From NCBI GenBank assembly GCA_050260675.1, contig JBLNCN010000005.1, positions 1,054,001-1,118,000 on the forward strand: a stretch of 64,000 nt of DNA, given 5' to 3'. This DNA is from JBBDIP01 sp050260675 (GTDB lineage: Bacteria > Bacillota > Sulfobacillia > Fermentithermobacillales > Fermentithermobacillaceae). Position numbers and translations under genes: made by a program. Numbering within the stretch: the first letter of the stretch is position 1; each line of letters opens with the position of its first letter. A model generated the notes under the pieces. The model searched no databases, was not told the origin of the DNA, and saw only the letters and a list, made by a program, of their open reading frames with translations. This document shows, in pieces, positions 7,921 to 17,840 of this stretch.

Positions 7921-9621
7921 TCATGGATGAGTGATGGTAAACTCCCTGCTTTCCGCCCAGACTTCATCGGTGATCGGGATGGACTCATAGGCAGCCACCC
8001 TCAGGATGTAAGTCCCGTCAGGATACATTGGCGAAATCGTCCAAGTCACCGAACCGGTGTTAGGAAGATTGATGAACACGATTGGGTCAAACTCCTGGCC
8101 TTCTTCCTGGAGCGGCGGCGGGGGAATCCGCCGGATCGTCACAGACACCTTATGAGTAGCCGGTATGTTCCGCGTGGTCCAAGAGATAACATGTTCTTCT
8201 CCCGGGTGCCACGTCTCGCCGCCTGAGGGAGATGTGATGCTGATCTCCGGATAGCTCTGCCCCAGCACCTCAAAGTCGCTGCCATCCGTCTTCATCCGGT
8301 ACAGTTTGTAGTCGATACCGTACTGCTTAGTCCGGCTCGGCGCCACTGTCTCGAAGAAGACCCACCCGTCCACAACGCATATGGCCCAGCACTGGGGTTC
8401 TTGGAAGGTCGCCAGCACCTGCATATCACTGCCGTCCAGCCTCACTCTCCGTATTTCGGGCACAGCCGTGGCTTCTTGATCCTGATTCTTGGCCGGCTGA
8501 GTGGCGAAGTATATCCACCCGTTGGCGATGTTCAGCCCCTGACAGCGGTAATCGGTGAGCTTCTGCACCTGGGCGCCGTCTGTGCTGACGCGGTAGAGAC
8601 ACCCATCGTCCCACTTGACACAATAGACCCAGCCGTCATGCACAATCTTGTAGCTAAGGACTGTGAAATCGCATATCTGCTCTACAGCCGAACCGTCTAG
8701 TTTGCCGCGGTAGATGCCCTGGTAGGTGTAGTAGACCCAGTCGCCATCAACGTAGTACCGGGATACGACGTTCGGAACGACTTTCTCAACACTACTTCCG
8801 TCCATGTCCATGCGGTAGACGGACCTCTCGAAGTTCTCCCATTCGATCCCGCCGTAGTAGACGTGTTCGCCGATAACAGCAACCTGACTTGCGCTGACAT
8901 GGGCAACCTCCTCCGGTTCTCCACCGCCCACAGGGATGCGGAAAATCCAAGGCGAGCCTGAATACGCGTTGGAAGACGAGGAGTCATAGTGGTGTGGGGA
9001 GAACACTAGTGAATTCTCCCAGATGTTCAGGTGTGAGGCCTGGGTGTCAGCGATCTTGCTTGGCTCGCTTCCATCCCTTCTCAAACGGTAGATGCCGTCA
9101 TAGTTCACGTAGTACATCCACCCGCCTGCACTGGTCGCCAGACCGTGGTTCATTATGTTGGCCATAGCTGAGGCAGTAGGCGCAACGGGGTACACGCGAA
9201 CAGACCGGTCTGCGTTCCACCACTCAACCCAAGCGCCCAGGGCCTCGGACACGAACCGCAGCGGCACCACCGGCTCACCAGAGATGAGCACAGGGGCCAC
9301 CTCTAGATCAACCGTTTCATCGTTCACGATCGCCTTGGCGCTGCCCAAAGTCATGAACAGAGCATTGTCCCCTTTGACGATGGTAACCTGCCCGGTGGCT
9401 TGGTTGTAGTCTACTTGAGCTCCCACGGCTGAGGAGACGAAACGTACTGGCACAAGAGTGCGACCGCCCTCTATGTAGGGGTGCGCGCCCTCGAACTCGA
9501 TCTCCTCGTCTTCGAAGTACACTCTGACCTCAGGCTTAGCCGTCGAAGCCTCGGCATGGAGCGGCACAAAGAGGACCATGAGCAAACAAACAAAAAGCGT
9601 GACACGTGTTTGCCATCGCAC
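7921..9621 (-). CDS. Secreted stalk-domain / DUF5050-like propeller protein
   Basis: 566 residues. A signal peptide (about 1-25, ending HAEA) is followed by a copper-amine-oxidase N-terminal-type domain with two repeats, around RTLVPVRFVSSAVGA and VVPLRFVSEALGAWVEWW. Next come about 300 residues of repeating YYVNYDGIYRLRRDGS-type blades that fit a DUF5050-like beta-propeller. A C-terminal immunoglobulin-like domain starts near SITSPSGGETWHPGEEHVISW. No catalytic residues are apparent, so it is probably a surface-associated sensor or binding protein. The gene is monocistronic, and its 3' end lies just upstream of the sigma operon. Confidence 0.85.
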   Translation of the reverse strand: MRWQTRVTLFVCLLMVLFVPLHAEASTAKPEVRVYFEDEEIEFEGAHPYIEGGRTLVPVRFVSSAVGAQVDYNQATGQVTIVKGDNALFMTLGSAKAIVNDETVDLEVAPVLISGEPVVPLRFVSEALGAWVEWWNADRSVRVYPVAPTASAMANIMNHGLATSAGGWMYYVNYDGIYRLRRDGSEPSKIADTQASHLNIWENSLVFSPHHYDSSSSNAYSGSPWIFRIPVGGGEPEEVAHVSASQVAVIGEHVYYGGIEWENFERSVYRMDMDGSSVEKVVPNVVSRYYVDGDWVYYTYQGIYRGKLDGSAVEQICDFTVLSYKIVHDGWVYCVKWDDGCLYRVSTDGAQVQKLTDYRCQGLNIANGWIYFATQPAKNQDQEATAVPEIRRVRLDGSDMQVLATFQEPQCWAICVVDGWVFFETVAPSRTKQYGIDYKLYRMKTDGSDFEVLGQSYPEISITSPSGGETWHPGEEHVISWTTRNIPATHKVSVTIRRIPPPPLQEEGQEFDPIVFINLPNTGSVTWTISPMYPDGTYILRVAAYESIPITDEVWAESREFTITHP

Positions 9622-9742
9622 CGGTAATTTCCCCTTTCCGAGTCATCTTTGAAAGACGGGGTCTGCGGTCTCCCTCCTAAGCGGACGCGCGCGGTTGCCA
9701 ACATGTTCCATTACTGCCGCCATCGTTATGATCCTCTGCCCT

Positions 9743-9775
9743 GAAAAAGACCCTTCCGCTGCCAAAGCGGAAGGG
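9743..9775 (-). terminator. Rho-independent terminator of the S10 peptidase gene
   Basis: Perfect 10-bp stem CCCTTCCGCT / AGCGGAAGGG with a 5-base loop (9751-9775). On the minus strand it is followed by TCTTTTTC. It lies 25 bp past the stop codon of the S10 peptidase gene. Confidence 0.85.
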
Positions 9776-9800
9776 CACCTTCTTGAAGATCTCAGCCGCC

Positions 9801-11237
9801 CTACTTCGTGGGATTCTCACCCAGAATGAACGCCCGCATATCGTCGGTTACCGCTTGGATGTTGTCCTCACCCAGGTAGGTCATGTGGCCTGCTTTGTAC
9901 CCTTTGACGAACACCCGGTCCATGGGCAGGTCGGAGTGGTCCAGGGTGTAGTACAGGATACCGATCTGAGTGCAGATGTCGTACCATCCGTTCACGAAGA
10001 ACGTGCGCATGCCAGGTACCCTTCGCATGGCGGCAGCGAGACTCTGGGACGTGTTCTGGCCTTTGATGTCGTTGTTCCAATCCTTCCACTTGGATGCGGA
10101 GTTCACGAAGTTGCGGTCCCAGTTGATGCCCAACAGGGGGAAAACCTCGCCGCACAGGACCGACTGGAAGAACGGGTCGTACTTGCCCTGAGAGCCGTCA
10201 TCGCGCGGGCCCCACTCCTGCTCGTCTATGAGAGGAGAGTACAGCGGCCGAGTTATGCGCCCGTCGAGGCGCGCCACAGAGCGTCCCTTGTGACGGATTA
10301 CCTCTCTTCGATACTCGACGTCATCGACGACCAGCCCCCGCCTTTCCAGGTACTCGCGGGACACGCCGGTGTAGTACATGACTCGCTCGATGATATGTTC
10401 TCTGGTGTCTGCGGCCAGAGACCTTCCCTGATACAGCGCCAGGAGGTACTCGGTGTCGGCGAAACGCTTTGCTTCAGCCACGAACTCCTCCACCGTCTGG
10501 TTCGATGGGTGGTTGTGGTACCAGTGGACCGCAGCTAGAGTGGGAAACGCAAGAACCGCGGGATAGACAGGCGCTTTGTCAGCGAAGAACTTCCCAACGG
10601 TGACGGTGTTGCCGATCATAACGATGCCGTCAAAGGGCACGCTGAAAGCGCGATCCGACGCCCCTAACGAACCCCTTCCGGCCACAGTGCTTGCGCGGGT
10701 GCAACCATAGCTCTCGCCCACGAGGTACTTGGGACTCTGCCACCGGTTGTAGCGGGCCAGCCACATTTGGATGAAGGTGAGGATTGATTCGGCATCGGGC
10801 TCGATCCCGTAGAAGAGGTCTTTCTTGGATTCATCCAATAGGCGGCCGAAGCCGGTGCCTACGGGGTCCACCAGGACCAGGTCCGCGATGTCGAGCAGGC
10901 ACTGCTCGTTATCACAAGACTCGTACGGGGGCAGGGGCAGCGAATCGTCATCGATTTCCCGGTACTTGATGCGCTTCGGACCCAAAAACCCCACATGTAC
11001 CATCATGGAAGAAGTGCCTGGGCCGCCGTTAAAGCCGAAGATCACGGGTCGAGATTTGGTGTCTTCCACATCGGAGCGGAAATAGGAATAGGAGAAGATC
11101 GAGGCGATTGGTTTTCCGTCATCATCATAGAACACATTGTCTTCGCTAACGGTACGATACGGTACCTTCACCCCGCGCAGGGTGATCGTCCCTTCCCCAA
11201 AGAACCGGGAAGGTGTGAAAGCATCGGTCCTTAACAT
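9801..11237 (-). CDS. S10 family serine carboxypeptidase
   Basis: A 478-residue member of the S10 serine carboxypeptidase family (alpha/beta hydrolase fold). The oxyanion region is FGFNGGPGTSSM, the nucleophile Ser is about residue 176 in VGESYG, the Asp lies in NGWYDICTQIG and the His in GYKAGHMTYL. No signal peptide is obvious, so it is probably cytosolic, as in other bacterial members. The start is placed at the ATG at 11237, where GAGGG precedes it by 7 bases. The longer frame to 11339 lacks a ribosome-binding site. It is monocistronic with a strong terminator. Confidence 0.9.
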   Translation of the reverse strand: MLRTDAFTPSRFFGEGTITLRGVKVPYRTVSEDNVFYDDDGKPIASIFSYSYFRSDVEDTKSRPVIFGFNGGPGTSSMMVHVGFLGPKRIKYREIDDDSLPLPPYESCDNEQCLLDIADLVLVDPVGTGFGRLLDESKKDLFYGIEPDAESILTFIQMWLARYNRWQSPKYLVGESYGCTRASTVAGRGSLGASDRAFSVPFDGIVMIGNTVTVGKFFADKAPVYPAVLAFPTLAAVHWYHNHPSNQTVEEFVAEAKRFADTEYLLALYQGRSLAADTREHIIERVMYYTGVSREYLERRGLVVDDVEYRREVIRHKGRSVARLDGRITRPLYSPLIDEQEWGPRDDGSQGKYDPFFQSVLCGEVFPLLGINWDRNFVNSASKWKDWNNDIKGQNTSQSLAAAMRRVPGMRTFFVNGWYDICTQIGILYYTLDHSDLPMDRVFVKGYKAGHMTYLGEDNIQAVTDDMRAFILGENPTK

Positions 11238-11402
11238 TTGCGATCCCTCTCTCCCTTGCGCGTTCACCGCGCTTAAGGAGGAGGGTTCGTTATCGCGCAC
11301 CCATTTCCTTCGGTATCTTGTATCCTGGAGACCATCCAAGATCGTGATACAAGATCAACACGTAAAGCGGAATGGACCTTCTCGAACGCCAGGAATCATC
11401 TC

Positions 11403-12128
11403 TCATGAGACGCCCCCATCAGCTTGACGTCCAAACTGAAAGAACGTGCGCGCGGCCAACGCCGTGAAGACGAACCAGGGTACGAGCGACAAGAGGGCGA
11501 AAACCTTGCCGATTGCGCCCGCTGTCGAAGGGATAGCCATCAGCACTCCCGCAAGAAGCCCCATAATTGCGGTTGCTCTACTGAAGACACGGGCACGCAG
11601 CATAAAAAAAGAGAACATTAGGAGTGCAATCGCATTGAGGATGTAATACACGTTGAAGGTCGTCCCCTTGTAGATGGCAAGCATGGCTTGCCCGGAAGCG
11701 AGCAGAATGTTTCTCTGCACCTCGGTAGTCGCCGATGCGTACCCAGCACTTAGGGACAACATTTCAAAGGAGGGGTTTGATGGATAGTAAGCTGCGACCC
11801 TCACAACCCCAAGAACCAAGGCAAGCACCGCGGCGGAGAAGTTAACCTTCCTCAAAGCAGCAGAGAATGCCATATACATCGGCACCAAGAGGGTGTTGCT
11901 TATGATATATAGGAGGTCTAGGCTCAGCAGGCCTAGCAACCAACTCTCCCGAAACAGTGCGAAAAGCCCTTCGACAGTGCTTGGCGGAGGCCAGATCACG
12001 TAGACCACAATCTGCACAAGAATGACCAATAACATAAGAACCGAGGCTATCCCGCCTGCGCGGTATATCCCCCGATAGTCGCAAGGGGCGGAGGAATGGG
12101 GGGTGCTATCTGCTTCCGGCTGCGACAT
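11403..12128 (-). CDS. DUF4386 family membrane protein
   Basis: About 241 residues with six or seven hydrophobic helices, beginning at YRAGGIASVLMLLVILVQIVVYVIW. The pattern of PMYMAFSAALRK, a long loop with SNPSFEMLSLSAGYASA, and FNVYYILNAIALLMFSFFMLR fits the DUF4386 family of unknown function. The ATG at 12128 is preferred because AAAGGA lies 8 bases upstream. The ATG at 12137 overlaps that site. It is divergent from the SRPBCC gene. Confidence 0.8.
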   Translation of the reverse strand: MSQPEADSTPHSSAPCDYRGIYRAGGIASVLMLLVILVQIVVYVIWPPPSTVEGLFALFRESWLLGLLSLDLLYIISNTLLVPMYMAFSAALRKVNFSAAVLALVLGVVRVAAYYPSNPSFEMLSLSAGYASATTEVQRNILLASGQAMLAIYKGTTFNVYYILNAIALLMFSFFMLRARVFSRATAIMGLLAGVLMAIPSTAGAIGKVFALLSLVPWFVFTALAARTFFQFGRQADGGVS

Positions 12129-12173
12129 GCTGAGCATCCTTTCTGGTTTGATCTACCATCAATATTGCATCGG

Positions 12174-12203
12174 TTGACGCGCACTGCGAGAGCCAGATAT
12201 CAT
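12174..12203 (+). promoter_or_regulatory. Sigma-A-type promoter for the SRPBCC gene
   Basis: TTGACG at 12174-12179 and TATCAT at 12198-12203, with an 18-bp spacer, about 54 bp upstream of the SRPBCC start in the divergent gap. Confidence 0.4.
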
Positions 12204-12256
12204 CTGTCCCGTCGGGGCGCTTCTCATCAGCACCGATCAACAGGAGGCGAGACCGG

Positions 12257-12682
12257 ATGGCACGCATAAGCGGTGAAGTCTTCATCCGACGTCCAGCAGA
12301 AGAGATCTTCGACTTTGTTGCCGATGAGCGCAACAACTACGATCCGGGGATTCGCCACACCGAGTTGCTTACCGAGGAGCCGATTGGGGTCGGGACGAGA
12401 TTCCGCTGCGAGAGCGTGAGCATGGGTCGAGCCGCCGAGATGGTCGTCGAGATAACCGAACACGAACGGCCGAAACGTTTTGCCTCGTCGACACATTTGG
12501 CTTCTATGGATATACACAGCACCCTCGTTTTCGAACCTGCGGATGGAGGAACACTGATGCGCTGGTCGTCCTCTCTGGAGCCACACGGGCTGCTCAAGCT
12601 GTTGGCTCCGCTGTTGGCGGCCGCAGGAAAGCGTCAGACATCCGCAATCTGGACAAATCTAAAGCGGACGCTCGAGACCTAA
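12257..12682 (+). CDS. SRPBCC (START-like) family protein
   Basis: 141 residues with the polyketide-cyclase/START-like pattern: an N-terminal strand with IRRPAEEIFDFVADERNNYDPG, central strands around GVGTRFRCES and a long C-terminal helix (LKLLAPLLAAAGKRQTSAIWTNLKRTLE). Members bind hydrophobic ligands; no specific ligand can be assigned. AGGAGG lies about 10 bases before the ATG. The Lhr helicase gene follows after 77 bp on the same strand and could share its transcript. Confidence 0.85.
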   Translation: MARISGEVFIRRPAEEIFDFVADERNNYDPGIRHTELLTEEPIGVGTRFRCESVSMGRAAEMVVEITEHERPKRFASSTHLASMDIHSTLVFEPADGGTLMRWSSSLEPHGLLKLLAPLLAAAGKRQTSAIWTNLKRTLET

Positions 12683-12759
12683 GAAGGACAGCAGCCCAAC
12701 GAGAACTCCGCAGACATCCGCTAAGGGCACAGGTACACTCGTCAGGAGACCAGAGGCTT

Positions 12760-15700
12760 ATGGGTTCCCTGGATATCTTCAGCCAACATACGGCGCGATG
12801 GTTCGAGCGTTCAATCGGCACCCCGACCGCGGTGCAAGAAGCGGCTTGGCCTGCCATTGCTTCAGGCGCTCACACACTGGTGTCCGCGCCGACAGGCACG
12901 GGCAAGACGCTGTCCGCGTTCCTAGTGTTCATAGACCGGCTACAGGCGATGGCGCGGGAGGGCACTCTGAAGCAGGAGCTGTACCTTATATATGTCTCGC
13001 CGCTCAAATCACTGGCAGGCGACATTCGGGAGAACCTGCGCCGACCCCTGGAAGGGATCGTGCGGGAGCAAGAGCAAGAGTGCCATCTCGCGCAGGAGCC
13101 CCCAGCAGCACACACGGAAGGTAGGCGCATACTGCCAAGCCTGAGCGTAGCAATACGCACAGGCGACACGCCCCAGAGCGAGCGACGCAGGATGCTGAAA
13201 TCGCCGCCCCATATACTGATCACGACGCCGGAGTCGCTGTACCTGATGTTGACCAGCAAGTCGGGGCAATCCATGCTCCGGACGGCCCGGTGGATCATTG
13301 TTGACGAATTGCACGCCATGATCGATACCAAGCGCGGCGCCCACCTCTCGCTGTCAGTCGCGCGCCTGGATAATCTCTGCTCAAGACCCCTTCAGCGCAT
13401 CGGACTCTCGGCAACCATCGAGCCCCTGAGCAAGGCAGCTGAGTGGCTGTCGCCGGATCCCGTAATGATCGCGGCGCCCAAGATGCACAAGGATATCGAG
13501 TTGATCGTGACAACCCCCAACTTCATGGCTCGCGCCGCAGAGAAGGATGCTGCTTGGCGCGATATCGCCGAGTCGGTATATTCGCTCTGCCAAGAGGCTC
13601 GTACCGTGATCGCTTTTGTGGAGGGCCGCGCCTACGCCGAGAAACTCGCCTACTACGTAAACCAATTGGGCGGCGAGGGCTTCGCGCGGACTCACCACGG
13701 CAGCATATCTAAAGAACAGCGCCTTGAGGTAGAGCACGCTCTCCGGAGAGGAGAATTGAGGCTGCTTTGCGCCACCTCGTCCATGGAGCTGGGCATCGAC
13801 GTGGGCGAAATCGACCAGGTATTCCAGGTAGGCGCCCCTCGCTCCATATCCGGTACGATGCAGAGGTTGGGCCGTTCGGGGCACAACCCGAACCGCGTCA
13901 GCGTGATGCGGATCTTCGCGCGCGCGTCATCAGAAGGACTGTACAGCGGCCTTGCTGCCGAGATTGTGCGGCGCGGGGGCGTGGAGCGGCTACGTCCCCC
14001 CAGGCTGTGCCTGGACGTATTGGCGCAGCACCTGGTTTCGATGGCAACAGGTGACGGCTACAGCATCGACGATGTCATGAGCATCCTGGCGCGCGCGTAC
14101 CCGTTCCGCCAGGTAACAAAGGAAGACGTCAAGGACGTCCTCCGCATGCTGGCCGGCGACTACGAGCACGACCGGGACATCCCGGTCCGGCCCAGGGTCC
14201 TGTACGACCGCATTCACGAGCGGGTAGACGGGGACCCCTACAGCCGTATGCTTGCGGTTTCGGCCGGAGGTACCATACCCGATAAAGGCCTATATACGGT
14301 CAGAACCGCGGAGGGCGTGAAACTGGGGGAACTGGATGAGGAGTTCGTCTTCGAGGCGCGACTAGGCGACAAGTTTATGCTCGGTTCCTTCGCTTGGCAG
14401 ATCGTGGACATCACAAGAGATACCGTCGTGGTCTCCCAGTCTTCGATCACCGGTGCCAAGCCGCCGTTTTGGAAAGGCGAGATCCGGGGCCGCAGGATTG
14501 AGACCGGGTTTGCATACGGTGAGATCCTGCGGAACCTGGGAAAGGCGCACCAGGCAGGCTCTCTTCTGCAGGAGCTATCCCGGCTAGGCCTCGACAAAAA
14601 CGCAGCCGAGAGCGCACAGGGATTCATCAAGAACCAGATAGCCGTCACCGGCGCGTTGCCTGATGACCGCACGATAATCGTTGAGCACTTCCGGGATGAG
14701 ACAGGAACACATCAGGTAATGGTGCACTCGGTGTTCGGCCGCCCGGTGAACGAGCCGCTGGCGATCCTGGCCATGGAAGCCGCAAAGCGCCTCTTGAGGT
14801 GCAACATCAGCTACGTTGTCGACGATGACGGATTCCTGCTCTTCCCCTATGAGGACCGCCCTCTTCCGGATGGATTGCTGCATGCAATACTGCCCGAGGC
14901 CGCAAAGCCCATTCTGGAGGCGGCGCTGCCTGCGACGCCGCTGTTCAACATGGCTTTCCGGTACAACGCCGCCCGCGCCCTGATGATGGGGGTCAAAAAA
15001 GCCGGCCGCCAGCCTCTCTGGGTCCAGCGCCTGCGCAGCGCGGAGATGCTGGACTCCCTTGTCAGGCATGAAAAGCATCCGCTGATACGCGAGACGCGGA
15101 GGGAGTGCCTTGAGGACTACTGGGACCTGCCCGGCGCTGAACTCATACTGAATCAGATCCGCTCTGGCGGGATCCGCGTACTCGAAATGCATCTTGACTC
15201 GCCTTCGCCTATGTCACTGCCGCTGAGGCAGCGGACGGAAGGCGCCAACATGTACGACTACACGCCGACGCCGTCAGGCATCCACGTCGCGGTGGAAGAG
15301 GCGCTGGGTGAGACCCAGATGATCGCTCCCACTCCCGAGCAGCTTGCCCGGGTATCAGGACCGTCGACCGCCCTGCCCAAGAACGAGAGCGAACTGCATT
15401 CGCGGCTCATGATTGAGGGGGACATGATTGCCGGGGAATTGGATGTCCCGGTCGAATGGCTCGAAGCGCTGGAAAGCAGGGAGCAGGCAGAGTACATCGA
15501 ACCGGGGCTGTGGATTGCCGCCGAGCACGCAGGCGAATATGACGCGGCGCTAATGGGCGGCGACATGGGCGCGCGGATGCACATCGTCAGGCGGCTCTTG
15601 CGCTATCGCGGCCCGCAATCGCCGGAGCAGGTAGCAGATCGTTACCTTTGGTCAGACAGCGCGGCGCTGGAGGCGCTGAAGGCGCTATGCGGTAACGGCA

Positions 15701-16923
15701 GCGCGGTGGAGTACGAAGGGCTGTACTACCACGCCACGTTGTTCGACCGGGCTCGGAAGGAAACCGTGAAGATGCGCCGCAGGCAGGTGAAGACCCTCCC
15801 GCCGGAGCGGTACGCTGCACTCCTGGCACGTCGGCTACAAGCGCCTGGGCAGCGCAAAGAAGCCCTCGAGGCGGCACTGAAGACGCTATACGGGCTCTAT
15901 TTCCACCCTGCTCTGTGGGAAAGCCTCCTGCTGCCCGCGCGCGTGGCGGGCTACCGTCCGGAACTCCTGGATGCCCTGCTCGCTGAGGGCGAGGTGTCCT
16001 GGCGCTTCGTTCCTGACCAGGGTCTGGGCTTTCACCCGTACGACGACATCGACTGGGATGCGGACCTATCCGCATCTGGAGCAACCCTGGAAGGCAACGC
16101 GAAAACCGTGTTTGAAGCGCTGCTCCAAAGGGGCGCAAGCTTCATGCAGAGGCTGTCGGGCCCCCTGGGAGGAGCGCCGCCCCACGATGCGCTGCTGTAC
16201 CTGGCGGAAAAGGGTTTGGCGCACGCCGACAGCTTTGTGCCGGTGCGGCAGTGGATAGACAGGGAGAGGATCGAAAACGCACCGGTGCGGCAGCGGGCCA
16301 AAGCTCGAGTCATGACACTCATGGCAGGCCGGTGGGAGTTGGCGCGCCCGCTGAAGGCGCTCTCTATAGAGCAGCAGCTGGAGCGCGGGTTTGATCGTTC
16401 CCTGATCCTTTGCCGCGAGACGGCGCAGAACTTGAACTGGGCCGATGCGGTCAGACTCCTGCGCGTGTGGGAATACACCGGTCGTGTCCGGCGCGGGTAC
16501 TTCATCGAGGGTCTATCCGGCATGCAGTACATCCGGGATAGAGATTTCGCCGGCATCATGTATGAGATGGAGCAGCCAGGTGAAGAGGTCGTTTGGCTGT
16601 CGGCGGCGGATCCTGCACAGCCGTGGGGCAAGTACCTCCCGCACTATCAGGACAGGACCTTCATGAACGTGCCCGGCACCGCGGTAGCATTGCGGGCAGG
16701 CGTCCCGGTAGCGGTATTCGAGCGCCAGGGAAGGACGCTGCGGGTTTTTGATGACGCATCCCTGCCCGGCGCACTCAAGGTCTTTACGCAGGACTACTCG
16801 GCGCACCGCCTGTTCCCGGCGGTCCGGCGCATCACCGTAAAGGAGTATCCGCGAGAAGCAGCGGATGCCCTCAAAGCCGCCGGTTTTGCCAAAGAGATGC
16901 AGGACTTTGTTCTCTACGCCTGA
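12760..16923 (+). CDS. lhr: Lhr-family DNA helicase
   Basis: 1387 residues, the size of a full-length Lhr superfamily 2 helicase. The core has Walker A SAPTGTGKT (42-50) and a DELH box (182-185). The second RecA domain has VIAFVEGRAYAEKLAYYVNQLGG, RTHHGSISKEQR, SSMELGIDVG and QRLGRSGH. The winged-helix/beta-barrel region and the long Lhr-specific C-terminal domain follow. Lhr proteins unwind RNA:DNA hybrids and DNA and act in DNA damage tolerance. The ATG at 12760 is modestly supported by AGGAG and AGAGG upstream. Confidence 0.95.
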   Translation: MGSLDIFSQHTARWFERSIGTPTAVQEAAWPAIASGAHTLVSAPTGTGKTLSAFLVFIDRLQAMAREGTLKQELYLIYVSPLKSLAGDIRENLRRPLEGIVREQEQECHLAQEPPAAHTEGRRILPSLSVAIRTGDTPQSERRRMLKSPPHILITTPESLYLMLTSKSGQSMLRTARWIIVDELHAMIDTKRGAHLSLSVARLDNLCSRPLQRIGLSATIEPLSKAAEWLSPDPVMIAAPKMHKDIELIVTTPNFMARAAEKDAAWRDIAESVYSLCQEARTVIAFVEGRAYAEKLAYYVNQLGGEGFARTHHGSISKEQRLEVEHALRRGELRLLCATSSMELGIDVGEIDQVFQVGAPRSISGTMQRLGRSGHNPNRVSVMRIFARASSEGLYSGLAAEIVRRGGVERLRPPRLCLDVLAQHLVSMATGDGYSIDDVMSILARAYPFRQVTKEDVKDVLRMLAGDYEHDRDIPVRPRVLYDRIHERVDGDPYSRMLAVSAGGTIPDKGLYTVRTAEGVKLGELDEEFVFEARLGDKFMLGSFAWQIVDITRDTVVVSQSSITGAKPPFWKGEIRGRRIETGFAYGEILRNLGKAHQAGSLLQELSRLGLDKNAAESAQGFIKNQIAVTGALPDDRTIIVEHFRDETGTHQVMVHSVFGRPVNEPLAILAMEAAKRLLRCNISYVVDDDGFLLFPYEDRPLPDGLLHAILPEAAKPILEAALPATPLFNMAFRYNAARALMMGVKKAGRQPLWVQRLRSAEMLDSLVRHEKHPLIRETRRECLEDYWDLPGAELILNQIRSGGIRVLEMHLDSPSPMSLPLRQRTEGANMYDYTPTPSGIHVAVEEALGETQMIAPTPEQLARVSGPSTALPKNESELHSRLMIEGDMIAGELDVPVEWLEALESREQAEYIEPGLWIAAEHAGEYDAALMGGDMGARMHIVRRLLRYRGPQSPEQVADRYLWSDSAALEALKALCGNGSAVEYEGLYYHATLFDRARKETVKMRRRQVKTLPPERYAALLARRLQAPGQRKEALEAALKTLYGLYFHPALWESLLLPARVAGYRPELLDALLAEGEVSWRFVPDQGLGFHPYDDIDWDADLSASGATLEGNAKTVFEALLQRGASFMQRLSGPLGGAPPHDALLYLAEKGLAHADSFVPVRQWIDRERIENAPVRQRAKARVMTLMAGRWELARPLKALSIEQQLERGFDRSLILCRETAQNLNWADAVRLLRVWEYTGRVRRGYFIEGLSGMQYIRDRDFAGIMYEMEQPGEEVVWLSAADPAQPWGKYLPHYQDRTFMNVPGTAVALRAGVPVAVFERQGRTLRVFDDASLPGALKVFTQDYSAHRLFPAVRRITVKEYPREAADALKAAGFAKEMQDFVLYA

Positions 16924-16995
16924 AGGTAGACCAAGAGCGAAGCAAGGTAGACCAAAGGGTAGGCAAAGTGGACCTCAACCTAGGCAGGGTGGGTC
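16923..16995. repeat. Short direct repeats in the Lhr downstream gap
   Basis: AAGGTAGACCAA occurs exactly at 16923-16934 and 16944-16955 (period 21), followed by a degenerate third copy ending near GTGGACC. The repeats start inside the Lhr stop codon. There is no T-tract. Confidence 0.45.
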
Positions 16996-17000
16996 ACAGG

Positions 17001-17840
17001 TCAGGCGATGTCTCTTTTTGAAAAGGACCTTACGGCCAAAGCAAGGAATCCCGCTACATACAGCACCGCGTATACCATCATCCAGACGCTCGGCTCGCTC
17101 ATGCTTCCGAAGGGTCCCAGGAAGCCCGCAGCCAGACCGCTCTCCGCGCCGGGCATAAGATAGTGGACAATCTTCCTATACAGGGCATCAGCCGGCATGA
17201 TAAGGCTGGCCAGGATACCTGCGTTCACGACCGACTTGTTCCCGAGGAAGTAGCCTATCTGTTCCAGCGTCCCGCCCATCACCGAGAAGGCGTACAGCAT
17301 GAAGGTCATGACCGCATTGGCTATGGTGGAGAGGCCAGTCGTCCCCAGCATCGTGACAGAGAGCAGCACCAGCGGGTGGAAGGCGAACAGCGCAAGGATC
17401 CGAATGTCTAGAGGCGCCTTTACACCGGTGGCGATCGAAGTCACGCCGAGCAGCGCCGCGCAGAAGAGAGAGCTGTAGGCTGCGACGATGATACCGTATC
17501 CAAGCGACTTCCCAAGGATAATGCTGCTCCGTTTCACGGGACGAGGGACTATTGAGTAGAGGATACCGCTCTCGATCTCGAGCGATATGGACCCAACCGC
17601 GCTGGAGATGGCGAAGAAGCCGGTTATGAATGTCCCGAAAAACAGGGCCACCGAGAGGAAAGCGTACGGAAGAAGCTTCAGCATCGGAGAGTTGAAGTTA
17701 CCTTCCTTCATCTCTGAACTCACCGCGAAATGGATCCCGACGCCGTAGAGGATGAGGAACGCCATGGTGAGGAGGAGGGTAATCAGCAGCACGCGCTTGC
17801 GCAGCGCTTCCTTCAGGGTCAGTTTCGTGATCGCTATCAC
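17001..17840 (-). CDS. ABC-2 type membrane permease
   Basis: 279 residues with about six hydrophobic segments: a first helix near residues 13-35, then GTFITGFFAISSAVGSISLEIESGILYSIVPRPVKRSS, the conserved cytoplasmic stretch of ABC-2 permeases. It is the membrane partner of the ATPase gene, which it overlaps by 4 bases. As the last gene of a sigma/anti-sigma/ATPase/permease operon, it probably exports a compound linked to the stress sensed by that sigma factor. The substrate is unknown. Confidence 0.88.
   Translation of the reverse strand: MIAITKLTLKEALRKRVLLITLLLTMAFLILYGVGIHFAVSSEMKEGNFNSPMLKLLPYAFLSVALFFGTFITGFFAISSAVGSISLEIESGILYSIVPRPVKRSSIILGKSLGYGIIVAAYSSLFCAALLGVTSIATGVKAPLDIRILALFAFHPLVLLSVTMLGTTGLSTIANAVMTFMLYAFSVMGGTLEQIGYFLGNKSVVNAGILASLIMPADALYRKIVHYLMPGAESGLAAGFLGPFGSMSEPSVWMMVYAVLYVAGFLALAVRSFSKRDIA

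Noticed and set aside
9783..10538. 251-codon plus-strand ORF
   Set aside because: Antisense to the S10 peptidase, with no family resemblance. Frame shadow caused by high GC content.
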